A stretch of DNA of 64,000 nucleotides from Leucobacter komagatae (lineage in GTDB: Bacteria; Actinomycetota; Actinomycetes; Actinomycetales; Microbacteriaceae), in the NCBI RefSeq assembly GCF_000834055.1, contig NZ_JXSQ01000008.1, positions 61,692-125,691 of the forward strand. The letters run 5' to 3'. The notes beneath the pieces were generated by a model, which saw only the letters and a list, made by a program, of their open reading frames with translations, ran no database searches and was not told where the DNA came from. A program made the translations under genes and the position numbers. Positions 9,536 through 17,495 of this stretch are shown piece by piece (the first letter of the stretch is position 1; each line of letters starts with the position of its first letter).

Positions 9536-10768
9536 CTATACGACGGGGATGCCCGCCGTATCAACGCTCTTGCCACCGTCGCGGCGCTGCACCGCGAGGC
9601 TCACGAGCAACAGCACGAGGCCGGCGCCAGCGAGCACGGCGCCAAGCCATCCAGGCGCGAGGTAGCCGAAACCTCCGGCGATCACGAGGCCGCCGAGCCA
9701 CGCGCCAAGACTGTTCGCGATGTTGCCAGCGGCGTGATTGAGCGCCGCGCCAAGCAGTCTGGCCTCACTCGACATGCGAATGAGCCTTGCCTGCAGCGTC
9801 GGCAGGAGAATCGACGAGGCGAGACTCACCAGGAAGGCAAAGACGAAAAGCCCAACAGGGTGCGACGCGAGGAGAGAGTACAGCACGAAGGAGGAGATAA
9901 AGAGCGCAAACCCCCACAGCGCGGTGCCGATGGGGAATTTGTCGGTCAGTATCCCGCCAAGAATGTTTCCGAGCACCATCCCGACCCCCATCGTCGCGAT
10001 CACCCACGGCACCATCCCCGCGCCGAGGCCGGCTTCTCGCGTCGTCACCTCCGCAATGTAGGAATACACCGCGAAGAACCCGCCGAAGCCGATGGACAAC
10101 ACGGCGACCATGATCCACACCCGTGCGCTGCCGAGCGCGGTCAGCTCACGCAGCGGGCTCCGCTGTGGGTCGCCCGGGAAGCGGGGTACGTACAGCGCCA
10201 CGAGCAGCAGTGTCGCCACGAACAGCACCGCGACGAGTCCGTAGACCCAGCGCCACCCGAGCTGCTGGCCGAGCACCGTCGACAGCGGAACCCCGATGAC
10301 GTTGGCGACCGTTAGCCCGCTCATCGCGAGCGCAATTCCCTTGCCCATGCTCCCGGGGCCCATGAGACGCGCAGCGAGCAGTGAGGCAACCCCAAAGTAG
10401 GCACCGTGCGGCAAGCCCGAGATAAACCGGAACGTGGCCACTGCCTCAAAGCCCGGCACCAGCGCGGAACCCACGGTGCCAATAATGAGCAGCACGAGCA
10501 GCCACAGCGCAAGTTTCGTCTGCGAGAGCCTCGCGCCGAGCACAGCAAACACTGGCGCGCCGACGACAACGCCGAGGGCATACAGCGTGATGAGCGTCCC
10601 AGCCTGCGCGATGACCCGCTGGGGGTCGGCCTCGTATCCGGGAAGGAGGTCGCCGGCAATTTCAGGGAGCACACCCATCGTCGCGAATTCGGTCGTGCCG
10701 ATCGCGAAACCGCCGAGCGCAAGCGCGAACAGCGCAAGATTGCGTCTAAAAGTGGTGAGTTGGGGCAC
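9536..10768 (-). CDS. MFS transporter, DHA1 (AraJ-like) family
   Basis: About 410 residues and twelve helices. The N-terminal RRNLALFALALGGFAIGTTE is the usual opening of AraJ/PbuE-type DHA1 exporters, and a helix-2/3 loop motif GARLSQTKLAL follows. Such proteins export sugars, nucleosides or drugs; the substrate is not predictable. The start is uncertain. The GTG at 10768 has an AAAGG about eleven bases upstream, whereas a TTG at 10792 would add eight residues without a ribosome-binding site. It converges with the UMF1-type gene and diverges from the helicase gene. Confidence 0.88.
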   Translation of the reverse strand: MPQLTTFRRNLALFALALGGFAIGTTEFATMGVLPEIAGDLLPGYEADPQRVIAQAGTLITLYALGVVVGAPVFAVLGARLSQTKLALWLLVLLIIGTVGSALVPGFEAVATFRFISGLPHGAYFGVASLLAARLMGPGSMGKGIALAMSGLTVANVIGVPLSTVLGQQLGWRWVYGLVAVLFVATLLLVALYVPRFPGDPQRSPLRELTALGSARVWIMVAVLSIGFGGFFAVYSYIAEVTTREAGLGAGMVPWVIATMGVGMVLGNILGGILTDKFPIGTALWGFALFISSFVLYSLLASHPVGLFVFAFLVSLASSILLPTLQARLIRMSSEARLLGAALNHAAGNIANSLGAWLGGLVIAGGFGYLAPGWLGAVLAGAGLVLLLVSLAVQRRDGGKSVDTAGIPVV

Positions 10769-10853
10769 GAAGGTGGCCGCCTTTCGTGGCAAGCTGAGCG
10801 AGGGAATGAGCGGCCCGTGCGCGAGGACGCCGCACTAGTATCCCATTGCGGGG

Positions 10854-10859
10854 TAGCCT
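10854..10859 (+). promoter_or_regulatory. Putative -10 box of a leaderless transcript
   Basis: TAGCCT lies exactly six bases upstream of the GTG start of the helicase gene at 10866, which has no ribosome-binding site. The arrangement is identical to that before the gene at 8151. Confidence 0.45.
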
Positions 10860-10865
10860 ATTCGA

Positions 10866-12155
10866 GTGTCTCGCCCAGAACTTAGCCCGCAGCAGCTCAA
10901 CGTCTACGAGCGCATCGAGCATACCCGCGAACATATTTTCGTCACAGGGAGGGCCGGGACGGGCAAGTCGACCATCCTCAACCACCTCTCGTGGAACACG
11001 TCGAAGATTATCGCCGTCTGTGCGCCAACCGGCGTCGCCGCACTGAACGTAGGTGGGCAAACGATCCACTCGCTCCTGCGCCTGCCCACAGGGGTCATCG
11101 CAGACCACGAACTCGATCAACCGGCCGAGCTGAAGAAGATGCTCGCCTCCATCGACACCCTCATCATCGACGAGATTTCGATGGTGTCTGCCGATCTCAT
11201 GGACGCGATCGACCGCTCGCTCAGGATCGCCCGCGGCAAACGCCACGACGCATTCGGGGGCGCGCAAATCATCATGTTCGGCGACCCGTTCCAGCTGCCG
11301 CCCGTGCCGCCGCGCGATCCGCACGAGCGGGCCTACTTCGACGACACCTACCGCTCCCTCTGGTTCTTCGATTCGAAGGTGTGGCAGGAGACGCCGCTCG
11401 ACGTCATCGAGCTCACCGAGGTGCACAGGCAGAGCGACGACCGGTTCAAGCAGATCCTCGGTGCAGTGCGCTACGGCGTCGTCGACGAGACACAGGCGAA
11501 CGAACTCAACGCTGCCGGAGCACGCCCCGCACCACGCGACGTCATCACACTCGCGACAACGAACGCGACCGTGAACCGTATCAACGCAGAACGGCTCGCC
11601 GAGATTCGGGGAACCGCGCTCAAAGCCGCGGCGGAGATCACCGGCGAGTTTCGCGAAAACACGTATCCGGCCGATGAGGTGCTCGAACTCAAGGCTGGCG
11701 CACAGGTCATGTTCCTCCGCAACGACCCTGACGGACGCTGGGTCAACGGCACGATCGGAACGGTCTCGAAGATCGAGGGCACCGTCTGGGTCGACGTCGG
11801 AGATGAGGAATACGAGGTCGAGCCGACAACCTGGGAGCGGTTCCGGTACCGCTACGACGCCGAGACGAAGAAGCTCGAAAAAGAAGTCGTTGCAGAATTC
11901 GAGCAGTTCCCGCTGCGGCTCGCGTGGGCCGTCACCGTACACAAGTCGCAGGGCCACACCTACGATGCCGCAGCGATCGACCTCGGTCCGCGCGCGTTTA
12001 GCGCCGGGCAGACGTACGTTGCGCTCAGCCGGGTGCGATCGCTCGACGGCCTCTTCCTTGCGCGGCCGCTTCAGCCACGCGACGTCATCGTCGACCCGAA
12101 CGTCGTGCGGTTCTTCGCCGACCGCACCCCGGAGGCCGCGGCACCCTCGGCCTAG
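10866..12155 (+). CDS. PIF1-like AAA+ helicase
   Basis: A 429-residue superfamily 1B helicase. Walker A is GRAGTGKST, Walker B is LIIDEISMV, and PTGVAALNVGGQTIHS matches the PIF1/RecD family. The C-terminal VTVHKSQGHTYDAA and TYVALSRVRSLDGL are helicase motifs V and VI. PIF1-type enzymes unwind DNA 5' to 3' and resolve G-quadruplexes or recombination intermediates. This one is short, with no accessory nuclease domain. The GTG start at 10866 has no ribosome-binding site and may be leaderless. It stands alone, with no defence or conjugation genes nearby. Confidence 0.85.
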   Translation: MSRPELSPQQLNVYERIEHTREHIFVTGRAGTGKSTILNHLSWNTSKIIAVCAPTGVAALNVGGQTIHSLLRLPTGVIADHELDQPAELKKMLASIDTLIIDEISMVSADLMDAIDRSLRIARGKRHDAFGGAQIIMFGDPFQLPPVPPRDPHERAYFDDTYRSLWFFDSKVWQETPLDVIELTEVHRQSDDRFKQILGAVRYGVVDETQANELNAAGARPAPRDVITLATTNATVNRINAERLAEIRGTALKAAAEITGEFRENTYPADEVLELKAGAQVMFLRNDPDGRWVNGTIGTVSKIEGTVWVDVGDEEYEVEPTTWERFRYRYDAETKKLEKEVVAEFEQFPLRLAWAVTVHKSQGHTYDAAAIDLGPRAFSAGQTYVALSRVRSLDGLFLARPLQPRDVIVDPNVVRFFADRTPEAAAPSA

Positions 12156-12175
12156 CGCGGACCGACCGAGCCCAT

Positions 12176-12198
12176 CCGCGCCGGCGTCGCCGGCGCGG
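12176..12198 (+). terminator. Hairpin between convergent helicase and VOC genes
   Basis: A perfect 10-bp stem CCGCGCCGGC / GCCGGCGCGG with a three-base loop lies between the two convergent stop codons. With no T tract, it could serve both directions. Confidence 0.55.
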
Positions 12199-12217
12199 GT
12201 GAGCCACGGCACTGACG

Positions 12218-12880
12218 TCACGCCGGCAGGAACTCGACGACGTCGCCAGCCGCCGTGCGAACGGTCAGCGCGAACCCTGCGCGCTCCGCGAGCCGAACAT
12301 CGATCCCGCTCACGCCGACCTCGGCGTACTCACCCCGCAGGGCGTCGACGCGCTCCACACTCGACTCCAAGCGTGCGAAGTCGAGTAGCTCAAGGCTCGG
12401 GACTGTCGTCTCCCCTGGCTGCGGCGTTGCGCCCCAGTCAATCAGGAAGGGCACATCGTAGCGATCCGGTACTCCTGGCTCGCCCTTCGTGAGTCGCCAC
12501 TCCAGCAGCTCCCCCTCTGGGGTGTGCCGGGAGAGACCCTCGACCGGTCCGGTAGGCCAGCCGACGGTGCGCGCCCGTTCAACTGCGACCGCGATATCCG
12601 ACGGATGCACAGCGAACGCCTGGACTGCGGGGCCCGAAAGCTCACTGATCCCGAACTTCTCGGGAAGCGCGCCTGCTGCTGCGTCGGTATACGGCCCAAT
12701 GAGTTCGATGTACTGCGGCCCACGGCGACCATCAATAGTGAGGGCGACAAGGGCGTTCTGCGTCCCAGTTGGGTGCCTGCCTCCCGGCTGGGCGGTGACA
12801 CCAGTGCGCTCGGCGAACCATTCAACGAGCGCAGTGAGGTCTGGGCTCGCAATCACAATGTGATCGAGTGCGGCGGTCAT
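12218..12880 (-). CDS. VOC (glyoxalase-like) family protein
   Basis: A 220-residue protein beginning with LDHIVIASPDLTALVEWFAERTG, the first beta-alpha unit of the vicinal oxygen chelate fold, followed by NALVALTIDGRRGPQYIELIGP. The size and opening resemble the Glyoxalase_3-like group of unknown substrate. Metal-ligating residues cannot be placed with confidence. Its ATG overlaps the stop of the CMD/alkylhydroperoxidase gene as ATGA, so it is the last gene of the leftward importer operon and may act on the imported compound. Confidence 0.82.
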   Translation of the reverse strand: MTAALDHIVIASPDLTALVEWFAERTGVTAQPGGRHPTGTQNALVALTIDGRRGPQYIELIGPYTDAAAGALPEKFGISELSGPAVQAFAVHPSDIAVAVERARTVGWPTGPVEGLSRHTPEGELLEWRLTKGEPGVPDRYDVPFLIDWGATPQPGETTVPSLELLDFARLESSVERVDALRGEYAEVGVSGIDVRLAERAGFALTVRTAAGDVVEFLPA

Positions 12881-14184
12881 GCGCGGCTCCTCCCTGCTGG
12901 CAGCTCGGGCTCGCCGATGGACAGCATGAGCCGGTTCGCCCAGTTAAAGAACGCCGCACCGTTCACTACGTCGATGATCTCCGCATCCCCAAGCCCAACC
13001 TCCCGGAGCGCGCGAACGTCTGCGTCTCCGAACTCGAGCGGGGTGTTTGTGAGCGAGACGGATGCGCTCACCACGGCGTTCCACACCGGGTCACCCAGGT
13101 CGGCGCCGACGCCCTCATCGAGCAGCCGTTGCACGCTTTCGCTGTTCCCAGATTCGCGTGTTGCTGCTGCTGAGTGGACCGAGGCGCAGAAGACGCAGCC
13201 GTTGTGGCGGGACGCAGCCGTTGCGGCGAGTTCACGCTCCGCCCTCCCGATGCCATCGTTCACGTTGAAGAAGATGTCGAGGTCGGTGAGCGTGCGGGCG
13301 TGGAGTGCCTTCGGGTCGCGCGCGAGCAGCCTGAAGTATGGCAGCTTGGCCCTGGCAGGCTCGATGAGCGCTTCAAGCTGCTCCTCGCTGAGGTCTGCCT
13401 CCGCCACTGGGGCGAGCCAGGGTACCCAGCCGAGGCCCTGCTGCGTGAACGCGTCTGGGCGGCTGAGGTCGGGGTAGCGGGTAATGAGCTCCTGGCTTTC
13501 CGCTGACAGCGCCGCCGACGGCGCAGCTTGCCCACCGGTGCCCTGTTCCGCCGTTCGCGAAGGTGTCTGCTCGGGCGCTGCCTCGTCGGCGACGCCGCCG
13601 ATGATCCGCAGCCCCCACGCCGCCCTCAGCTGAAAGGCGAGGAACGAGACGAGCTGCGAGAGCGACACGATGTCGTCTGCTGACCAACCGGCGTCGATCA
13701 ACGCGGCGAGGGCAGCTGGCGACGCTTCCCGCGGCCGGAACACGAGCAGGTGGGCGTGCGCGAGCGCTGCAGCGAGGTGCTCGCCGAGCGCTTCGGTAGC
13801 CGCCTGGTCTGGCGCCCAGGTGAGCGCGAGCACGCTCTCACTGTGCAGGCCGGGTTCGCGGTACGCACCAACAGGGCCGCGCGATGCGGCCTGAGTTGCG
13901 AGGTCGCGGATCACCGCTGCCAGTGCTGGGGCTTCGTCACCGAGAACGTCGGCGTAGAAGGCTTCAGCCGCACGAAACTCGTGGAGCTGCGCGACGAAGA
14001 GCGCGACGGCGTAACGCTCTGCGAGCGGGAAGCTCCCCGGAGCCTCCGGCTCGAGCAGTGCCGCGAAGCTCAGCTGAGCGTTCTCCTGGGCTTGGGCCCG
14101 CTGCGCGCGGAGTGCGGCGAGGGGGCTGCCTGGGGCGATGCCAGCGAGCAGATCGATGAGGTCTGCGCCTGTGGTTGTGGTCAT
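12877..14184 (-). CDS. Two-domain CMD/alkylhydroperoxidase protein (Avi_7170-Avi_7169-like fusion)
   Basis: A 435-residue protein made of two AhpD-like (carboxymuconolactone decarboxylase) halves joined by a Pro/Ala/Glu-rich linker at about residues 200-225. The C-terminal half has the redox motif CVFCASVH (Cys330, Cys333, His337), typical of AhpD peroxidases. The N-terminal half has no cysteine pair. The layout resembles two families usually found as adjacent genes, the Avi_7170 CMD-domain and the Avi_7169 alkylhydroperoxidase-domain proteins, which occur with KPN_01854-type ABC transporters. The ATG at 14184 follows AAAGGA and overlaps the upstream repeat frame by ATGA. An upstream in-frame ATG (14316) would add 44 low-complexity residues and is rejected. 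Confidence 0.85.
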   Translation of the reverse strand: MTTTTGADLIDLLAGIAPGSPLAALRAQRAQAQENAQLSFAALLEPEAPGSFPLAERYAVALFVAQLHEFRAAEAFYADVLGDEAPALAAVIRDLATQAASRGPVGAYREPGLHSESVLALTWAPDQAATEALGEHLAAALAHAHLLVFRPREASPAALAALIDAGWSADDIVSLSQLVSFLAFQLRAAWGLRIIGGVADEAAPEQTPSRTAEQGTGGQAAPSAALSAESQELITRYPDLSRPDAFTQQGLGWVPWLAPVAEADLSEEQLEALIEPARAKLPYFRLLARDPKALHARTLTDLDIFFNVNDGIGRAERELAATAASRHNGCVFCASVHSAAATRESGNSESVQRLLDEGVGADLGDPVWNAVVSASVSLTNTPLEFGDADVRALREVGLGDAEIIDVVNGAAFFNWANRLMLSIGEPELPAGRSRA

Positions 14185-14819
14185 TGCGTGTCCTTTGTGT
14201 GTCGTGGTTGGCCTGCGCGGATGCTGCGGTGCTGTGCGGCGTGGTGTGGTGGCGCCCCGTGCCAGGGGCGTGAGGGTGGTGTGCGAACAGGTGGTTTGCT
14301 GCCTGTTGCCAGACAACCTGCTCGTTTCCTACCCGGTGGCCGCCAAGCCGGTGTTCCCGTGCGGTGATGTGTGGTTCCGGGTACGCGAGCACTCGGTTGC
14401 GGAGCACCGGGTGAGATCACACCCTGCGGTTTCCCAACAGGTGCTTTGCTGCCTGTTGCTTTGCAGCCTGGTGCTTCGCTTCCTGGTGTTTCGCCCCCAG
14501 GCGCTTGGCCGCCCGGTGCTTCGCCCCCAGGTACTCGGCCGCCAGGTGCTTTCCAGCCAGACGCTTCGGCTCCTGGTGCTTTGTCGCCAGTCGCTTCGGC
14601 TCCAGGCGCTTTGCCACCCGGCAGGACGCCACCTAGCATCGGATCGCCAGGTTGTTTCCGCAGAGGCGGTTTTCGACCAGGTTGCAAACCACCTGATCGA
14701 AAACCACCTGGTCGAAAAGCGCCCGGCACAAAAGCGCCCGGCAGAAAAGCGCCCTGCACGAAAACCCCAGGTCGATCGCTCCCTGTCCGAGGACGAGCGC
14801 TCTGCGATCTCCCCCTCAT
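14181..14819 (-). CDS. Possible elastin-like pentapeptide-repeat protein (uncertain)
   Basis: An open frame of 212 codons begins 13 bases after the ATPase stop and ends in an ATGA overlap with the CMD gene, exactly where an operon gene would lie. It reads as about 33 pentads of the form x-P-G-x-x: GAFLP-type units first, then APGGK, APGAE and VPGGE units, reminiscent of elastin-like VPGxG repeats. Against it, the ribosome-binding site is weak (GGGAAG), and third codon positions are often A or T, unlike the neighbours. A 15-bp repeat also keeps other frames open, including one on the opposite strand (14138-14998). There is no recognisable domain outside the repeat. Confidence 0.35.
   Translation of the reverse strand: MRGRSQSARPRTGSDRPGVFVQGAFLPGAFVPGAFRPGGFRSGGLQPGRKPPLRKQPGDPMLGGVLPGGKAPGAEATGDKAPGAEASGWKAPGGRVPGGEAPGGQAPGGETPGSEAPGCKATGSKAPVGKPQGVISPGAPQPSARVPGTTHHRTGTPAWRPPGRKRAGCLATGSKPPVRTPPSRPWHGAPPHHAAQHRSIRAGQPRHTKDTQ
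14288..14782. repeat. Degenerate 15-bp minisatellite, about 33 units
   Basis: The DNA keeps a 15-base period from 14288 to about 14782. On the plus strand the typical unit is CAGGTGCTTNGCNNC. Units at 14438-14617 are most alike, those at 14288-14437 are degenerate, and 14693-14767 forms a sub-family ending in AAAAGCGC. Because 15 is a multiple of three, every unit gives a pentapeptide in each frame. No spacers exist, so this is not CRISPR. It lies between the ATPase and CMD genes of one operon. Confidence 0.9.
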
Positions 14820-14832
14820 GGACGCTTCCCGA

Positions 14833-16605
14833 TCATCGGGGTGCGCCAGCGAGCTCGGCGTCGGCGAGTTCGGCGTCCGTGCGCGCCTCGGTGAGCAGAC
14901 CCCTCGCGGACGCCGCGGCCTCCGCTGCAACGGTGCCAGTGCTGCGCGGGCCGCGGATGCCCGCCCCGGGGATCGCGGCGAGCAGGGCCCGCGTGTAGTC
15001 GTGCTCAGGCGCAGCAAAGACCTGGTCGGCCGTCCCGTATTCGACCTGCTTCCCACGCTGCAGCACCGAGACCGTGTCTGAGATCTGCCGCACCACAGCG
15101 AGGTCGTGTGAGATGAAGATATAGGTGAGGCCGAGGTCGCGCTGCAACTCAGCTAGGAGCCGCAAGATCTGCGCCTGCACGGTTACGTCGAGCGCGGACA
15201 CTGCCTCGTCGAGCACGACGAGTTCGGGTTCGAGAATCAAAGCGCGAGCGATCGCCACGCGCTGGCGCTGCCCACCCGAGAGCTCATTCGGTTTCCGCGC
15301 CCCGATCTCGGGCGCGAGTGCAACGAGGTCAAGCGCGTGTTCGATGCGCTGCGCACGATCCGCCGCAGAACCGATACCGAAGTTGCGCAGCGGCTCGGCG
15401 AGCACGGCCGAAATCGTCTGCCGCGGGTCGAGCGAACCGTAGGGGTTCTGGTAGACGAGCTGGGTGCGCCTTCGGAAGTCACGGGCGAGTCGCTTCCCTG
15501 TCACTTCGGTATCGCCGACAACGATCTCGCCGGCGCTCGGGCGCTGGAACCCCGCGATCGCGCGCCCCGTTGTGGTCTTGCCCGACCCCGACTCGCCGAC
15601 GATCGCGTGCGTGGTGCCGCGCGGCACGCTGAACGTGACGTCGTCGACGGCTACGAACGGCGCAGCGCGGCCAGGGGTTTTGAACTCTTGCCTGAGCCCG
15701 CTCACCCGAACGAGCGGCTCGGCGGCGAGCGCGAGGTCTGCCGCGCCAGGGCCAGCCACGCCAGGGTCAGCTGGCACGCGGTCTCGCACCACGACGCGCG
15801 CAAGCGACGGCGCGTCTGCGAGCAGCTTCTTCGTGTACTCCGACTGCGGCCGTGAGAGCACTGCCCCGGACTCACCGGATTCCTGCACTTCACCGCCGCG
15901 CATCACGACGATCGAGTCTGAGCGATCCGCCGCCACCGCGAGATCGTGGGTGATGAACAGTACCCCCATCCCCGTTTCCTGCCGCAGGCGGTCGAGCAGG
16001 TCGAGCACCGTCTGCTGGATGGTGACGTCGAGCGCGCTCGTTGGCTCGTCGGCGATCACCAGTTCGGGCTCCAACGCGAGCGCGGCCGCGATGAGCACGC
16101 GCTGCCGCATGCCACCAGAGAGTTCGTGCGGGAACTGCTGCGCGCGCCGCTCGGGGTCGTCAATTCCTACGCGGTCGAGGAGCTCGAGCACGCGCGAGTT
16201 GACGGCGCGCCGGTCACGCCAGCCGTGGATGCGGAGCGCCTCGCCGACACTCGTCCCGATCCGCGTGACCGGGTTGAGCGAGTTTCCGGGATCCTGCGGG
16301 ATGAGGCCGATGCGCTCACCGCGCACCCCACGCCAAGCTCGTTCGGAGAGGCCGGTGAGGCGTTCTGTGCCGCGTGCTTCGCTCGCAAGGGTGATCTCGC
16401 CGCCGGTCACGCGCCCGTTGCCCGAGAGCAGCCCGATCACCGACTGGGCGACACTCGTTTTCCCCGACCCTGATTCACCAACGAGCGCGGTGACCTTGCC
16501 CGGTGCGACGTCGAGCGAGACACCGCGCACGGCATCCACGGTGCCCGAGGGCGTCGAGTATTCGACGCGCAGGTCGCGCACACTCAGCAGCTGGATTTCG
16601 CTCAT
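14833..16605 (-). CDS. Peptide/nickel-type ABC transporter ATP-binding protein, fused DppD-DppF form
   Basis: A 590-residue ATPase with two complete nucleotide-binding domains in one chain. Walker A motifs are GESGSGKTS and GESGSGKTT, with signatures LSGGMRQRVLIA and LSGGQRQRVAIA. This equals DppD plus DppF and powers import of peptides or similar solutes through the two adjacent permeases. The ATG at 16605 overlaps the permease stop as ATGA. A longer reading to 16872 would be an out-of-family N-terminal extension over the permease gene and is rejected. The C-terminus is rich in Ala and Glu. The repeat frame follows after 13 bases. Confidence 0.93.
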   Translation of the reverse strand: MSEIQLLSVRDLRVEYSTPSGTVDAVRGVSLDVAPGKVTALVGESGSGKTSVAQSVIGLLSGNGRVTGGEITLASEARGTERLTGLSERAWRGVRGERIGLIPQDPGNSLNPVTRIGTSVGEALRIHGWRDRRAVNSRVLELLDRVGIDDPERRAQQFPHELSGGMRQRVLIAAALALEPELVIADEPTSALDVTIQQTVLDLLDRLRQETGMGVLFITHDLAVAADRSDSIVVMRGGEVQESGESGAVLSRPQSEYTKKLLADAPSLARVVVRDRVPADPGVAGPGAADLALAAEPLVRVSGLRQEFKTPGRAAPFVAVDDVTFSVPRGTTHAIVGESGSGKTTTGRAIAGFQRPSAGEIVVGDTEVTGKRLARDFRRRTQLVYQNPYGSLDPRQTISAVLAEPLRNFGIGSAADRAQRIEHALDLVALAPEIGARKPNELSGGQRQRVAIARALILEPELVVLDEAVSALDVTVQAQILRLLAELQRDLGLTYIFISHDLAVVRQISDTVSVLQRGKQVEYGTADQVFAAPEHDYTRALLAAIPGAGIRGPRSTGTVAAEAAASARGLLTEARTDAELADAELAGAPR

Positions 16606-17495
16606 GTTGGGTCTCCCCCTCTGATGAAGTGACTCAGTCGATTCGTTGCGAGAACGATCGCGACAACGACGAGGCCAGGCAGCACGGTCAGCCACCACGC
16701 GGTCGCGACATAGTTGCGGCCCTCCGCGATGAGCAGCCCCCACTCGGGTGTGGGCGGCGGTGCACCGTACCCGAGGAATCCGAGGGTGGAGATCTGCAAG
16801 ATAGCGCTGCCGAGCTGCAGCGCTGCGAGTGCCAGCACCGGCGTGAGCGAGTTCGGGAGGATGTGTCGCCACAGCACCGTTAGGAATGTGCCGCCCGAGC
16901 CGTAGGCTGCCTCGACGTATTCGCTCACGCGAACGCTGACGACCTGAGAGCGGGCGAGGCGCGCGAACACGGCGATCGATGTGACGCCGACCGCGATCGC
17001 TGCGTTTGTTGTGCCGAATCCGAGGAGGATCACGATGCTCAGTGAGAGCAGCAGCGCGGGGATCGCAAGCAGCACGTCGACGAACCGCATGAGCACTTCG
17101 TCGACGAAGCCGCCAACTGCGCCCGCGAGCACACCGATGGACGTTCCCACCACGAACCCGACGAGCACCGCGACGAGTGCGCCGACGATGGATTCTGACG
17201 CCCCGTAGATCACGCGGGTATAGAGGTCACGCCCGGTCGCGTCGGTGCCGAACCAGTGCGCGACGCTCGGGCCCTGCAGGGCGGGTCCGACCGTCTCCGT
17301 TGGGCTGCCGTGCGCGAAGAGGCCAGGCGCGATCGCCCAGGCGAGTCCGATAAGAATCACGCCGGCTGGCACCAGGAGTCCGAACACCCGTGCTGCGTTC
17401 GTGCCGCGCAGTGGCGACCGAGTGCGCGGGGTCTGGCCGCTGCCGGCGGGATCGGCGCCGTCTTTCTCGAGTCGCGGTCTGGTGAGAATGCTCAT
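16602..17495 (-). CDS. ABC transporter permease, DppC-like
   Basis: A 297-residue membrane subunit with a cytoplasmic N-terminus, one helix (about 35-58), then the binding-protein-dependent permease domain with about five helices. The loop motif EYVEAAYGSGGTFLTVLWRHILPN is the conserved EAA loop that docks on the ATPase. WFGTDATGRDLYTRVIYGA is typical of the DppC/OppC group. The ATG at 17495 overlaps the DppB-like gene, and its own stop overlaps the ATPase start, so the stoichiometric subunits are translationally coupled. Confidence 0.93.
   Translation of the reverse strand: MSILTRPRLEKDGADPAGSGQTPRTRSPLRGTNAARVFGLLVPAGVILIGLAWAIAPGLFAHGSPTETVGPALQGPSVAHWFGTDATGRDLYTRVIYGASESIVGALVAVLVGFVVGTSIGVLAGAVGGFVDEVLMRFVDVLLAIPALLLSLSIVILLGFGTTNAAIAVGVTSIAVFARLARSQVVSVRVSEYVEAAYGSGGTFLTVLWRHILPNSLTPVLALAALQLGSAILQISTLGFLGYGAPPPTPEWGLLIAEGRNYVATAWWLTVLPGLVVVAIVLATNRLSHFIRGGDPT

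Noticed and set aside
10746..12221. 491-codon leftward frame opposite the helicase
   Set aside because: A shadow of the helicase gene caused by high GC. It has no recognisable motif, while the helicase strand has all helicase motifs.
14185..14316. N-terminal extension of the CMD/alkylhydroperoxidase protein
   Set aside because: The added 44 residues are Thr/Pro/His-rich and unlike the family. The internal ATG has AAAGGA and the ATGA overlap.
14288..14782. Possible CRISPR array
   Set aside because: Units are 15 bases, directly adjoining and degenerate. There are no unique spacers, no palindromic repeats and no cas genes.
14138..14998. Rightward open frame across the 15-bp repeats with G/C-rich third positions
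   Set aside because: It opposes the operon, overlaps the ATPase gene by more than 160 bases, and has no good start. Its openness follows from the 15-base period.
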